Under the pieces are notes generated by a model. It ran no database searches, was not told the origin of the DNA, and saw only the letters and a list, made by a program, of their open reading frames with translations. The position numbers were made by a program, and so were the translations under genes. Positions 11,154-23,420 of a stretch of DNA of 64,000 nt are shown piece by piece. Numbering within the stretch: position 1 is the first letter of the stretch; every line of letters begins with the position of its first letter. Source of the DNA: Phoronis australis (lineage: Eukaryota; Phoronida; Phoronidae); NCBI GenBank assembly GCA_002633005.1, contig NMRA01000085.1:851252-915251 (forward strand). Direction: 5' to 3'.

Positions 11154-12430
11154 TTACATTGCTATTAAATTATGCATTTGTGACCACCTGTTTGTAAATT
11201 TTTCCATTTGTAAATTTTTTGAATAAATAAGTTTTTCACAGGAGTAATAACTGTTAATTTCTTTTGTTAATATAATTAAAATTGGAGGTTTACCCTTGAG
11301 ACGTTGCTTATATAAATGGAACTTGCAGAGACACAAGATTAAATTTTGAATTGGCTGCCTTCTACATCTGTTTCCAAAGAAAACTGTAAGCACATTTGTA
11401 CCTAGGGAAATATTGGTTTTATTTCTAACCCAATCTTCAACATTGTTCCAAAATTTTGAACAACATCACATTGCCAGTATAAGTGAAGCAAAGTCTCAGG
11501 TTCACTCTTACAAAACGTACACAAGGGGGAGCTACTTACCCCAATTTTGACAAGATAAGAGTTACAGCTAATTATCCTATGTGACAGTCTAAATTGAAAC
11601 CAACGAAGTTTCACATCAAGTGTAAAGTTCACAAAGTAGGCATTTTCCACCATTAAATAGTGTCTGGTATAGCAAGTTCTGCCTGCCATTTCATCTCAGA
11701 CCTAGGCCTAGAATATTTGTTTAGCACATAAGTGCTGTATATATGTTTTGTGCCCTTTTTGTCTGCAAGTAATAATTTCACAAAAATTGGGATAGAGGGT
11801 GCATAGAAGGAAAACTTGTCTCTTTTTGAGATTTTCCATTTTGACAAACAGCCTCTTCGAGCCCATAAAAATTCAAAAATATTGGTCTAAAATTGAACTT
11901 TTTGCAAAAATCTTCAAAAGATAACAAATATCCATGCTCGTCTAGTAGGTCTCGCAGATAATAGACACCCTTTTCAAACCATCTTCTCCAAAACACAGTT
12001 TCTCCACCAATCAATACATTTAGTGTTATACCAAATTGGCTGATATGGTATTTCCTCCTGATCTATTATATTAGAAAAATCATACAGAAAGTTAAATAGT
12101 TCCTTCCAAAAAGGGTTCTCAGTTTGAGAAGCTGGATATTTGTAGAAATACTTCCCAAATTTTAGACACTCCAATGATATCAAATCAGTGATTAAGAGGA
12201 GACTTAACCATGCTGTAGATTTTGTGAGTTTTAAGAACCTCCGCATCCATGTTATCATAATTGCCTTTACAAGAGAGTAAACATCTATCATTTTACAACC
12301 ACCAAATTCATAATTTTGAATCATGGTTTTGCGTCTAATTTTGTCACATTTTCCTTTACAGAACAGATTGCTGGAAATTGGCAAACATGATAAAACTTGA
12401 ATCAGTTTTGGGAGAAGAAATGATTTCATA
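11154..12430 (-). mobile_element. 5'-truncated L1/Tx1-like LINE ORF2 fragment
   Basis: The minus-strand frames 12429-11974, 12014-11778, 11847-11653 and 11689-11402 read on from one another with frameshifts. The first holds a KIRRKTMIQNYEFGGCKMID block, characteristic of the region after the RT in L1/Tx1 LINEs. The last ends in CTFCKSEPETLLHLYWQC, the C-x2-C...H...C knuckle near the C-terminus of such ORF2 proteins. It is broken by several frameshifts and truncated at its 5' end near 12430. Confidence 0.75.
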
Positions 12431-12439
12431 TAATCTTCA

Positions 12440-12760
12440 TTAGTGCATTCATTTATTTTTTATTTATTTATGTATATATTTATTTATTATTTTCATGTAT
12501 TTATGTATATATTTATTTATCTATTTAGGAACTCATTTACTTATTTACTGCTGATTTGTTTTTGTCTTTCATCTTGTTTTCATTTTGTTTCTCATCTTTT
12601 TACGCACCAGAATGGTAATAAGTCTTTGACTTCTTATGTTACCCGTGTCTTCCACGTGTACCTTTATTTTTGTCTTGAGTTTTTATGTTGTTCTTTTATT
12701 TCTCTGTACATGCTTGAATCTAATAAATTTTTTATTGTTGTCGTCGTCGTTGTTGTTTAA
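12440..12760. repeat. T-rich low-complexity tract
   Basis: 12450-12540 is rich in TTTATTTA units and 12735-12757 is a short GTT/GTC run. The open frame across it is compositional and not a gene. Confidence 0.7.
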
Positions 12761-13250
12761 AAGGACATACATGCGCATGGGTAAGAGACCTTTGTTCTAT
12801 TGTCCCATCAATCAATTTTTCAGAGAATGAACATATTTTGACATCAAATTTCGATTAAAAGTGACTTGGGTGGCGAAGAAATTTACTAACTGCTGGTCTT
12901 CACAGAGAGATTGGCTGTCTGGCTAGCATATTTACGTTTTCGCTGTGTATGGCTCAAATTTTAGTCTGTGAAATTGATAATGTTGTCCGCATTCATGAGA
13001 ACCTAGAAACAGTGTTATGGGACGTGCAAGCCGGTGAGCTAACGTTCTACTTGTTGGGTCGATTTTGTTGCAGTAGGTACCAACATGCTTGAACTTTTTC
13101 AATCTTTATAGTGATATCAGTTTCGTGATATTTGGAATTTATTTGAAAATCCTTTTAAATCCTTAGTTTAAGGGTCATGACACTAAATGCCGTGAATAAT
13201 TAGCTTACAAAGAAAACACGTATTTATGAAGAAATGCGGGAACTTTCACA
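12761..13250. other. Intergenic stretch, nothing supported
   Basis: No exon-like or repeat structure was recognised. Confidence 0.4.
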
Positions 13251-13284
13251 CCTGGTCCCGCTGCAGCCGTATTCCGGACCGGCT

Positions 13285-14202
13285 TTAGTCACGATCAAAA
13301 GTCAAGACATCAACTTTTGGCCCGGCGCAAAGGACGCGGAGCAAATTGATCGGTGTCAAACGGCCGTTTACACACAACTCACTAACTGTGGCAATACGGA
13401 AGTTGTAGGCTGGAGAGTGGAACACACATGCGCAAGTTTACAAATGGCGGGATTTGCATAGACAGAGAAGCCGCATGTAGGTCATTGCACAAGCGCAGTA
13501 GAGATGATCCTTTCTGCCTTACCCCAGTTTCGCGTTTATAATTAATGCCGTTTTCACTGCAAAAGTTGACACCGATCAATTGACACGCAAGTATGTGTGT
13601 AAACAGGTTTGACCTGGAGCAAACTGACACTGCGGTGACAACTTTTGCCATCTGTTTAGTCCCGTTTAGACATCAACTTTTGGCCCGGCGCAACTGATAC
13701 GGAGCAAACTATTCGGTGTCAAGCCGGCCATATGCACATACAACTCACTAACTGTGGCAAAACGGAAGTTGTAAGCTGGAGAGTGGAACGCCCATGCGCA
13801 GGTTTACAAATGTCGAGAGTTCAGAGACAGAGAGCCCGTATGTATGTCATAGCACAAGAGCAGTAGAGATGATCCTTTCCGCCTTGACCCAGTTTCGCGT
13901 TTAGACATGTGATTAGTGCCGTTTATTCTACAAAAGTTGACACGGATCAGCTGACACGGAACGAAATGTTCCTATGTGTAAACGGGACTGACACGGAGCA
14001 AATTGACACCGCGCGGTGACAACTTTTGCCAACCGTTTGTGAGGTACAGCAATTTGCGCTAGAACATCTTGCTTCGTGTCAACTTCCGATTTGCCACAGT
14101 TAGTGAAATCGCACTGCATGTATAAACGACCACTTGACACCTATCAAGTTGCTCCGTGTCAGTTGCGCTGGATCAAAAGTTGATGTCTAAACGGGACTAA
14201 AA
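13285..14202. mobile_element. Composite inverted-repeat element with two internal tandem units
   Basis: Two tandem copies of about 370 bp start near 13300 and 13663. Both run through CATCAACTTTTGGCCCGGCG, TGGAGAGTGGAAC and GTAGAGATGATCCTTTC. The outer right end near 14173-14200 is the inverse of TAGTCCCGTTTAGACATC, which also begins the second unit. TA dinucleotides flank these ends. The motif TGACACGGAGCAA recurs several times in both orientations. No coding frame is supported. I infer a MITE-type DNA element, either inserted into its own kind or internally duplicated. Confidence 0.7.
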
Positions 14203-14608
14203 CTCGCTGCAGTACATACTCCACAATCGTCACAACACCCCCAGAATCCTCGCAACACTCCGACATTATCTTAAACCATTTTATCCAGATTGTGACAAAA
14301 CTATCCCTACAAAATTGCACAGCGTGCTCAGCAGGTGTCGTTTGTTCCTGAAGATGACCAAGACTCTTCACCCTCGTTCTGCCTACCCTCTGACACAGCG
14401 CCACCTATACTAAAAAGTGGCCCTGTGTGAACATGACACAAGGAATTCCGTGTGTGGCATAAATGCGCATGCGTAGGTCGTAAGTGTACTGATCACATCG
14501 CTACCACTTGCATACGCCTTTATGCACTGTACTTGTTTGGGCTTAAGCCACTGTTTACTTCGATCACTACCGTTTTGATAAATTGAAAATATGCAAGTCA
14601 AAGCTGGT

Positions 14609-14806
14609 TGCCATACACCTTATTCACGCAGTCGCTATTTTAAAAGTGAGCCTCTTTTTAAGACAATGCATTCTGCGCTTAATCGCAGCACGAAGCATGC
14701 TCTTTTTTGCGTGCCTCGTTATATTCGTGCCTCGAATGTATTGTTTTCTAAACCTAAAAAGAGGAGCACTACTAAAATGGTGACTACGCGAATATGGTGT
14801 ATGCGC
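14609..14806. mobile_element. MITE family B: short element with about 60-bp inverted arms
   Basis: The left arm 14609-14667 and right arm 14740-14806 are inverted copies sharing CCATACACC, an ATTTTA block and CCTCTTTTTA. The loop is about 70 bp. A half copy lies near 23355-23415. Confidence 0.75.
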
Positions 14807-14809
14807 CAA

Positions 14810-16682
14810 ATTTACGCGCGCTCCAAACGAGGCTCACTAAGTGGCCAATCGGCATTGTTGTTTTCCGCGTTGCTCGAACGGCTGTAGAAAAAATAAGGTC
14901 ATTCAACTGTCTTTTTTACAATCCCTAAAGACGTTGAGATTCGAAAACGTTGGGTGGTTGCCATACGCATCGACGAAGGATAATATTTCCGCTTAACACT
15001 GATAAATGGTTTCCAAAGTTTGAGCACATTTTGTCGCATCTCGGTTGCCGAGCATCATAGCAACGACCGGTGAATCTTCGACCAGCCAGGCCGTGTTTTC
15101 TTGACTACGGATTGAAACATAATGCATTTCTTTCTAAAAAGTACAATGCCCTCGATTTTTGGGCCGAATATAGGCCCTATTTCTCTCTCAAATTTACGCG
15201 ACGAAGAAATTCCCCTCACGAGGCCTAAAAATTCTTCTAACTAAAAGTTACTGAAAAATACACCTCGAAATTCAAATCACTTGTAACCCACACAGGTCAC
15301 AATTTGAAAGAGCACAAAGTGCTACTTGAGATAGAGCTTCTGAGAGCTTGTAACTGGGCGGGGGTGCTATTGATGGTGATCGGAAGGTAGAATTTCCCTC
15401 TCACTCTGCGAAAAATCCCTCTCAGAAAGCACGGCACCTTTCCCTCCGATGAACGAGGCCCCTAAAGGAACATGATAACTATGTTTGCTCTGCCCAGTTA
15501 ATTGAAATTAAGCCCTAAAACGAGATGGGTTATCTTTTTCAGGTTATGCTTTTGACGAACGAACTGGGTGTTTTAATTTTAAAATTTAGCTTGGCCCAGA
15601 TTAATATTTGAAACCTAACACATGAAACAGATGCAAGAATTATTAAAACCAAGAAATCATAACTGATGGTCAAATAATTTTTAGCTTCAATTACCAGCCT
15701 GGTTTATATTTCAATGCAAATAATTTTAATGACATCAATAATTCTTGCAGATCAATGATAAAGCAACAATTAGTCCCGGCAGTCCCTACCGAACTACCAG
15801 GACCTAGGCTATGCTTCATGTTAATATTCCGTTACGCACCCGCGCAGTGGAATGAGTATCCCGATTGACTTGGTCGGCCTGTCGGGATACAGCCGTCTCC
15901 TTATCAGTTTGACAGTGGCTAATCAATGTTTTCGTAGTCCAGCTCTCTTATTGGCTGCTTTCATCTGTTAAGTTCACGTAATCCAGCAATTATTTTGTAA
16001 ACAGCGCACCTGAAGCTAACCGACATTTAAAAATACTATTTGCAAACAACTTTAAAAAATATCGTGAAATAGATGTTTTTTGTATGAAAAAATTGAACGG
16101 CTGACTTTCAAAGAAATTAGAGTTAATTTTCACCTGTTGATTCCTTTGTATGACTGGGGATCTGACCAGTTTAATCACATGAAGTATCGTGTACCAACAC
16201 AAAAGGTTTGCCCGACAAGTTAAATCCAGCGTGATTCTAGATTAGGTCGTGATAGTGGAAATTTCTTTATTTTTACACTCCAAGACAATGGTACGCAATG
16301 TTGATCAGCAAATTAAACCAGATGTGACTTGAACATGGCAGAAAAGTCCGATGAGCCATCACTGTCAAATACATCTTCAAGTTTTCAAAAATACGAGCAG
16401 ATGATCTGGTTCGCGTAGAAAGCATTTTTATCGACAATTTACAAGAAGAAACATAACCCCGCATTCAGCATATCTATAACACGATCACCGCAATTTGGTC
16501 ATAATTACATTTTATGTTTCGAACGTACTATTAGTTTTCCGAAAAAAATCTTATAACCCCTAGACAGACAACTCTTTGGTGCATTGTCTTGTTCTCTAAT
16601 GTATTTTCCTATGTCTCTGTGGTTAATTGTTGACACATTTTTCAGATTTAATATCCATGTTGGACTCGAAACACCAGCCTCC
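14810..16682. other. Intergenic stretch, no gene supported
   Basis: Short reading frames on the minus strand (for example 15990-16202 and 16273-16464) have no recognisable motif or splice context. I see no array or RNA gene. Confidence 0.4.
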
Positions 16683-16810
16683 CGTTCAGTAACGCTAAGA
16701 CCTCGCTAAAAAGCAAGACTTCGCGGTATTACGTGAGATATTGCCGTGTATTTTGAATGAAAACCTGTGACTTGGATTAGATTTTAGCTAGGTCCTAGCG
16801 TTACTGAACG
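16683..16810. mobile_element. MITE family A, complete copy (128 bp)
   Basis: It begins CGTTCAGTAACGCTA and ends with its exact inverse, TAGCGTTACTGAACG. The inverted match runs about 30 bp with few changes. Related copies are at 7105-7219 and from 25729. Confidence 0.85.
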
Positions 16811-17640
16811 CACGTCAGCTATTTATCTCACGCAATGTCATCTTCCGCTTTGTTTATCACAGTGAGCCTAGCTTTTAAAGCCGCCCCGTGAATTAGAAGT
16901 GCATTTCGCACAACAGTAAACTGGAAGGGAGTTTCCCAGATTTCAACCAATGGGAATGACTGAATGTTATGACGCCGGTTTCATTCCATTAACCAATGAG
17001 AAGCTATAGATAGGGACTGCCAAATCCCGCCAGAGCGCGATGAGCATGCTGCGGACCAAGGGACATAAGCACTGACGATGAGAGGGCGCTGCAGACGCAG
17101 GATAGAAAACTTTCTGTATTACGGAGCGGCCGTTCACTCGTTTCTAGATTTGGTTAAGTACATTGTGGAATTGCTCAATTTCGAAATTTTTAAGACTTGA
17201 AAAAATAAAATGGGTATATTGTTCTCCGTCATGTCATCTAAAAAGATTCACAAGATAATTCGCCCATGTTATGGGTTATTAGCGCTAGAAACGTCTTTAG
17301 CTGATCTTCCCGCGTAACCCGGTGTTACTTTACACTTTCAGTCGCATCAGCTGATTTTTTAAGCAAGTAGTAGTACTAGTGTTCGTTGACATTCATTACC
17401 GTACGAATCAACTCATCAACATAAGCACAAGTGTTAACCAACAAAAATGAATTTGTAACAATGTTTAACAATAAATATTTGTGTAAGTAAAGAGCAGCTT
17501 TGTTCAAGGGGGAAGGGCCACAGGCTAACATTGACATGTCATTTGAAAAAACCTGAGTGTCAAAACTTGCTGTCACTATTACAATAGGCCAAAAGTTCAT
17601 TGCAACGCACCTTCTAAACATAGTTATGATTTGTCAAATT
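16811..17640. other. Intergenic stretch, no gene supported
   Basis: No convincing feature is seen. A minus-strand 81-codon frame at 17376-17621 has no recognisable motif. Confidence 0.35.
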
Positions 17641-18022
17641 GGTTCAACACACGACACTTGTCGCTGTTAACTATCTATATTCCATTCCGTTCGTATCCTC
17701 GGAACAAAGTTCGTCACTCAACAGAACATTCTTAAAGCAACTGACCATGAGACATGATTAAAAGACACACGGTATTTCGAAACCTACTTGTTTCATTCTA
17801 AAGTGGACATAAAATGAGGCCATAATATCACCGCAGAGCAAAAGCTAGTAAAATACACAGTGGGACACAACAGTTGTAAAATACTACAAAGACCGAAAAA
17901 AAGAGAGGTGGGGTAACAGTAATGTCGCACAAACAAATACAGCGTGACCCTGTTTGACGTTCATTTAAAACACGCTTCTCGAGTGCTACAAAAAGGGAGT
18001 GCAAAACTTTCATTCGCAACAC
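17641..18022 (-). mobile_element. Penelope-like element remnant (3' end, oldest copy)
   Basis: On the minus strand the peptide VALEKRVLNERQTG matches the IAFEKPVLNEQQTG block that follows the endonuclease in the copies at 37130 and 39410. The downstream DNA (TATTTCGAAACCTACTTG and the GGAACAAAG block) also aligns. It is more diverged than the other two copies. Confidence 0.65.
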
Positions 18023-19238
18023 ATTGTGCTCTGCATATAGAATAGCTCACTTGCGAGTTTCTGGTTAGTCAATGTGACGTCACCGGAAGGGGGCAAAACC
18101 CGCCATATTGCTCTTGTTTTGCCCTAAGTCTTTGCTACACACGCTAAATCTTACTGGAGTTCTTATGGTGTGTTTTACGCTTAAAATCTTAACACAACTT
18201 AAGAGATGGTAGATGGATCGTGGAATAACTGTTAATGGACGAAGAAAATGTGAACTTGTTATGTTTTGCGAAGGTGTGAACGGACTGAAATTGAAAGTCA
18301 ACCCGGTCTAGGCCTGAATGCCGCAGGAATACAGGGGCGATAGTGTATCCCCATAAAAAGTTAATCGCTTCAACATACAGCAAATAAAATCAAATGAAAC
18401 ATGTGTATGTGCACATGGAGTTATAATTAACACATACTCTGACTCTGAATACAATTTAGTCAACAAATAACTTGAACATATCCATGAAAACCTCGCGGTT
18501 CGCTCAAGTTTCTCTCACGTGTTCTCCAGTTTCTTGACAAGAGATACTCATGCTTAGGAAGGTAGGCATGCGCATTAAGACCTAATGTTCATTTCTCTCA
18601 TTCAGTGCCTGAACGTGTTCTTAATAAAAAGGATAGGTTGTAAATATCACAAATAAATCGAATATATGTAAAGTAATAGGGAACCAAGACTTTTATCTGC
18701 AATGTGATTTTGTGAAAATGAACTCTTACCCATGCTGTTTAAAAAATGAGCTAATTTTCAGTACCGCACTGGAAGTGAATATTCACTTGCCATAACAGAA
18801 TCAGTTCCAATATTGAGAAGTGGGGAGATAACCTGCTATTGAATCAAAGAAGTCAAAATGTGGAAGGACCTAACTGGTATTTCCCTTAGGGTTTTATGAC
18901 TGAAATGTTGGGCGCCAACAGATATTCAGTGTTCGCAAGGAAACTTGTATAGTGCATTTTTTTCATTAATTTTTTTGACTTTATACACACTGAAGGGAAA
19001 GCAGTTTGTTTTATCTTAAGTGTTCTAATTTTACCTGCAGAAGAAAAATAATTATATCATAACATGAAGTAAAACCGCCAACTGAAACAAAATACCACAA
19101 AATTGGAAATCAGAGAACATAAGAGGGAAAGACTGAAATACTTAAATTTTTCTTAAGTATTGAAAGGTGTTCTGTCAGCCGTATTTTTAGTGGTTATCAG
19201 ATATTTTTCATGTTCTCTGATTGAAATATAATGTCTAG
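18023..19238. other. Intergenic stretch, no gene supported
   Basis: No exon, RNA gene or clear repeat was recognised. Confidence 0.35.
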
Positions 19239-19605
19239 TTACTTAGGAAAAGCCAGCATCTCATTCCGTTGTGAGATTTGTGCAGAGCTAGGACTGAAAA
19301 CAGATAAAAAGTCACTTGCATCTTGCAACACTTCTTGACTGGCAATGTGGTGGTGATCCAGGAAAGAAGTTACCTCCTGGCTATCTGTCTTGGCTATTTG
19401 TACCTGAACGACACACAGTTGCTCTTGTGTTAGAAAGCATAACAATGCACTGTTTGTTACCTTTGCCCATAGAGCATCCATTTTTATTAAAGCACGATGG
19501 TTTGTCAGAGAGAAATTTACACTTGTTACCAACCAACAGACTTTGTTTCCTAAACGACACCAAATCCCGTAATGACAATGAACACTGAGAGCCTTGCGGC
19601 ATCAA
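19239..19605 (-). other. Broken open-frame segment of unknown origin
   Basis: Two overlapping minus-strand frames (19605-19381 and 19532-19239) could be one frame-shifted peptide of about 120 residues that is rich in serine and glutamine, including SQEVTSFLDHHHIASQEVLQ. It abuts the long inverted repeat that follows. I do not recognise a family. It may be degraded element coding or chance. Confidence 0.25.
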
Positions 19606-21870
19606 TCAAGAAATCTGGCGGCTCGTAATGTTAACTTATGCCTGCAGCCAAAGAGTTGAGTTTCTTGTACCTGCCATTGAGTCATGGGTTCTTTGGTTCG
19701 GCCATGGAGTTTAGTGGTGCTGCCACTAGATTTTTTAGGTTCCACCTCAGCATTGGTGTTTGAGACCATATTACATCAACTGAAAAAAATTACTGCTCAG
19801 CATCTGCTGTTGTCCAATGACGATGCTGTTAATTGTACTTAAGTAAATATGTGGTACTAATGACAATCATATGTGTTTTTACTTGTAGTGAATAACAACA
19901 TGGGCATCATACCCGAACTTACCCGGTAAGGCCGCCAGCCGTCCAAATCAGTACATGTAAATGAATAATGCATTCTTTATTGAAATATATACTGCTTTAA
20001 AAACTCATTTCTTGATATGTATTCCGAAATAGAATTTGACATTGGAAACTCTGTAGATTTGCAATTTTTGTTTGTGAACTCTTTGTTTCGTGACTAAAAA
20101 TTTGCGCAAATAAGTAAATTGCATAGTAGCCAAAATATCAAACCTGTAAGTCTGAATTGCGCACCCGAACTATACCCAAACTACAGAATTTCCCACTCGA
20201 AACCGAGCCCGTGTAGCATTAAATAATGACCTCGTGAAAAAATGACCTTGGTTATTTTTTCACAGGTCTAAATTTAATGTAAAGAATTTTCACCCCATGA
20301 AGAAATGACTTCGCGTCCGTGAAAACCTGTCCCGTCATTATTCACCGGTCCCCCACATCAGGGGTTGGGATAACCAGACATAACACCCGCAATAGGCGAT
20401 CTTTCAACAATGTTCGCTAGGCATGCGCTAGATTTTAAAGGTCTGAACCAAAATGCCTAAAGCATCTGAAAACATTTAGCCATTCTCAAACATTTTTAGC
20501 CAAATACTTTCTCCGACTTACAGCGGGGGTACTCTTGCCACACGGACATGATGTTGACCTAAAAAAAATTGGACAGGGCTTCCTCTCTGTACCCGGGTTA
20601 CGGCAGGGGTATGCCGGCCACATTGGCATTTAAGTGTTCACCTTAAAAATGTACAGTGGTTCTCCTTATCCCCGGGTTATGGCGGGGTACGCCGGCCACA
20701 TAGAAGTTTCACTGATGTTGACCTAATCCCGACCTGAGTAGATCGTTTTCGCTTCGATCAGCCCAGCTCCCACACATCATATTCCTCGTGTACACGGCCG
20801 TTCAGTGCATGCGCTTTATCATCCTAATTGCGGCATATACTGAAAAAGCAAGATTTGCCTTGCCGCGCGCCACTCAGGTCACACCCAGAACTAAACATCC
20901 GCGTATCGAACATTGTTGAAACATCGCCAATTGCAGGTGTCATGTCGGCTTATCCTAAAACTCTGTTGCAGGGGAATCGTTGAATATTGGCGGGACAGAT
21001 TTTCATGGGCGTGAGGTCGGAATTTTTCATAGGTTGAAAATTCTACATATTAAATTTAGACCCTGTAAAAAACTAACAGGGTCATTTTTTCATGGGGTCA
21101 TTATTTAATGCTACACCTGCTCGATTGGGTATGTTTCCACTCGGTTTCGAGTAGGAAATTTTTTATTTAGGGTATAGGTTGGGTGTGGAATTCAGTCGTA
21201 CAGGTTTGATATTTTGGTTACTATGTCCTTTACCTTTTTACAAACTAGTTTTGAGTCACAAAACAAAGAGCTCGTAAGCAAGCAATGCAAATCAATAGAA
21301 TTTCCGATGTCAACATCGACACAATTAGAGATTTTGCCGGACTTTGTTTGTTTTGGTACAACAGAAAGTATGTCAGTGATATTGGAAAACATATATTATG
21401 AAATGCGTTTTTGAAGCAGTATATATTTCAATAAAGAATACATTATTATGTACTGACTTGGGTGGCTGGTGGGTAAGTTCGAGAATATACAGCTGTTTTT
21501 TTCAGTACAAGTTAAAATACACGATTGTCATCATTTAATACCAAATATTTACTTAAGTACAATTAACAAACAGCATCTTTATTGGATAACAGCATATGCT
21601 GGTCAATAATTATTTTTTAAATGATCTTGTACGGTCTCCAATCACGGAGGTTGAGGTGGAAACAACGCATGGTCGCTCTGCTTAAACTATGGTGGCAGAA
21701 CATAAAAAACCCAGTGGCATCACCACTAAACTGAATGGCCGAACCAAAGAACCCTTGACACAATGGCAGGACTAAGAAACTCACCATTTTGGCCGTAGGC
21801 ATAACACTACGCATTTCCTGACTGATGCCGTAGGGCTCCCAGTGTTTTCTGTCATTTTTCTCCTGTGTAC
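19590..21870. mobile_element. Very long inverted-repeat (foldback) element
   Basis: The left arm, about 19590-20300, and the right arm, about 21045-21870, are inverted copies. Paired landmarks include GGTTCTTTGGTTCGGCCAT (19688) with its inverse at 21728, GTACTTAAGTAAAT (19837) with its inverse near 21548, and GTGTAGCATTAAATAATGAC (20210) with its inverse ending near 21114. Identity looks like 75-85 per cent with small indels. The loop of about 750 bp holds a small tandem repeat. The arms contain a diverging coding-like segment that reads LPLCQGFFGSAIQFSG on the minus strand in the right arm. Confidence 0.8.
20518..20732. repeat. About 80-bp tandem repeat, three degenerate copies
   Basis: Units begin near 20520, 20593 and 20673. 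Each carries a GGGTTA(C/T)GGCGGGGTA-like block followed by GCC(G)GCCACAT, and two share a GATGTTGACCTAA block. It lies in the loop of the long inverted repeat. Confidence 0.7.
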
Positions 21871-22820
21871 CATTTTTCAATATGGCGTCATATTGACAAC
21901 GCGAGCTTCATCTGTTCAGTTCAGTTAGTAGATACTCATCTATATATAAAAACAAGTCTCTTTTGCCTTCGTCATGATAGTACACAAAATATTACTCATA
22001 ATCTTGGCAACCATTACTTATTCATTTTTGTTATTCAGTGAAAACCCACGATACCTGATCTAAAGTAGGTCTGTTTGCTTCAGTACTTCTTTTAATTCTG
22101 TTGTCATGCGTCCATACAAAAGACTGCACACAGTAGTTAACAAAGGACGTAGATGTAAAAACTAACCAAGGTCAGGTCGATTGAACAGGTAGACTCAAAT
22201 AATGGGGTATTGTGAACATTCTGGATGTGTTGTGTCGAGTGTGGGGGACGTTGTAGAGAGTTTTAGACTGCTGTGGTCATTGGTGGGGTGTTCTGAAATT
22301 TGTAGGATGTTGTGACGTTTGTAGCGTGGTCGTTGTGGTGTTTGTGGGATGATGTAGCACTACTCGCTTTTATTGAAATTTATCGGAACCATAGTCCCAC
22401 ATAAAATTACGACATCGGAACTAGGAAAATCGATACGTAGAGGAATGTAAAGAGAAGGAAACGAAAAGAATAATGTAAAATAATTGCAGGCGGTCTGGTA
22501 CGCGTGTACCGCCCATTGCACTGATCACCTGGACTGAAATGCGCTTATTTATGCTCTGTTCACTGGAGACTGAAAATAATGTCAACAGTCAGTGGCATAG
22601 TTTTGTCTTTATTGGCAAACAAGGGTTTCCCTGTCGTTACCCAAAAAGATCCTGTGTAAACATGTTCACAATAGCTTTTTATGACGGCAATGAATGCAGG
22701 CACAGTTTAGACGAATATGCAAAATCAGATAAGAGGTAATCATACAAATCTACATAACCTTTATAAATTTAACTTCATGTAATGTGTAGGAGTGCATGTG
22801 TATACATGCGTGTATATTTA
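21871..22820. other. Intergenic stretch, no gene supported
   Basis: 22200-22350 is enriched in GTTGTG-type words. A 66-codon frame at 22539-22739 has no recognised motif, and no splice context supports it. Confidence 0.35.
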
Positions 22821-23122
22821 CACAATGTCTTACTTTTATTAATTAGATTGCCTGTTTTTAATTATTTATATTTATATTTTAGTTAATTAGCTTGTCTTAA
22901 TTTCTTTATCTTCTATTTATCATATTTTTGTTTCATCAGTCTTCCCGTGTTAATTTCTTATTCTTTGCTTATTATTTAAATATTGTCTTTCATTTTGAAA
23001 TTCTGTTTTTGTCTTACTATCGTTTGTTTTAACTGAGGGCCCCATTGAAAACAGTGTAAACTGATGGGGCTACCCTCATTGTAAATATTACATAAATAAA
23101 TAAATAATTAATAAATAAATCC
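22821..23122 (+). mobile_element. LINE 3' tail with hairpin and (AAAT)n end
   Basis: A T-rich stretch leads to GAGGGCCCCATTG, an inverted counterpart GGGGCTACCCTC, and then an AATAAATA run ending near 23122. A tail of the same design lies inverted at 51198-51280. This looks like the 3' UTR of one LINE family. Confidence 0.6.
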
Positions 23123-23130
23123 TTCATGGT

Positions 23131-23335
23131 TTTCCTGGGTTAAACGAAAATCGTTCAGTAAGACAGAGAGTATACTTTTTGGCTCTAAAATTAAACTGTT
23201 TAAAACCAAAGACATTGCTAATACGTGTGACGGAGAGAACATTAAATCTGTCTCTTCTACTAAATATCCTGGACTTCACCTTGAACTGAGCCGCTCTCAG
23301 GTGAAATGGTTCCTGAAAATATTCTTAAGAAGGCT
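23131..23335 (+). mobile_element. LINE reverse-transcriptase fragment
   Basis: It aligns base for base, with indels, to 10016-10220. Shared blocks are GTTAAACGAAAATCGTT, ATTAAATCTGTCTC and ATATTCTTAAGAAGGCTAA. It is too short and too shifted to code. Confidence 0.65.
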
Positions 23336-23349
23336 AACCCCTGACAGAT

Positions 23350-23420
23350 ATGCACTGTTTTCAAAACCTGAAACGAGGCTCACTTTTGAAATGGTGACTA
23401 CGTGACCTAAGGTGTATATG
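23350..23420. mobile_element. MITE family B, half copy
   Basis: CGAGGCTCACTTTTGAAATGGTGACTACG-like sequence matches the right arm of the element at 14740-14806. The other arm is missing. Confidence 0.5.

Noticed and set aside
12443-12760. 105-codon open frame
   Set aside because: It is produced by T-rich low-complexity sequence and has no protein-like composition.
13382-14404. Several minus-strand frames in the MITE region
   Set aside because: They overlap tandem and inverted repeat units and have no independent protein features.
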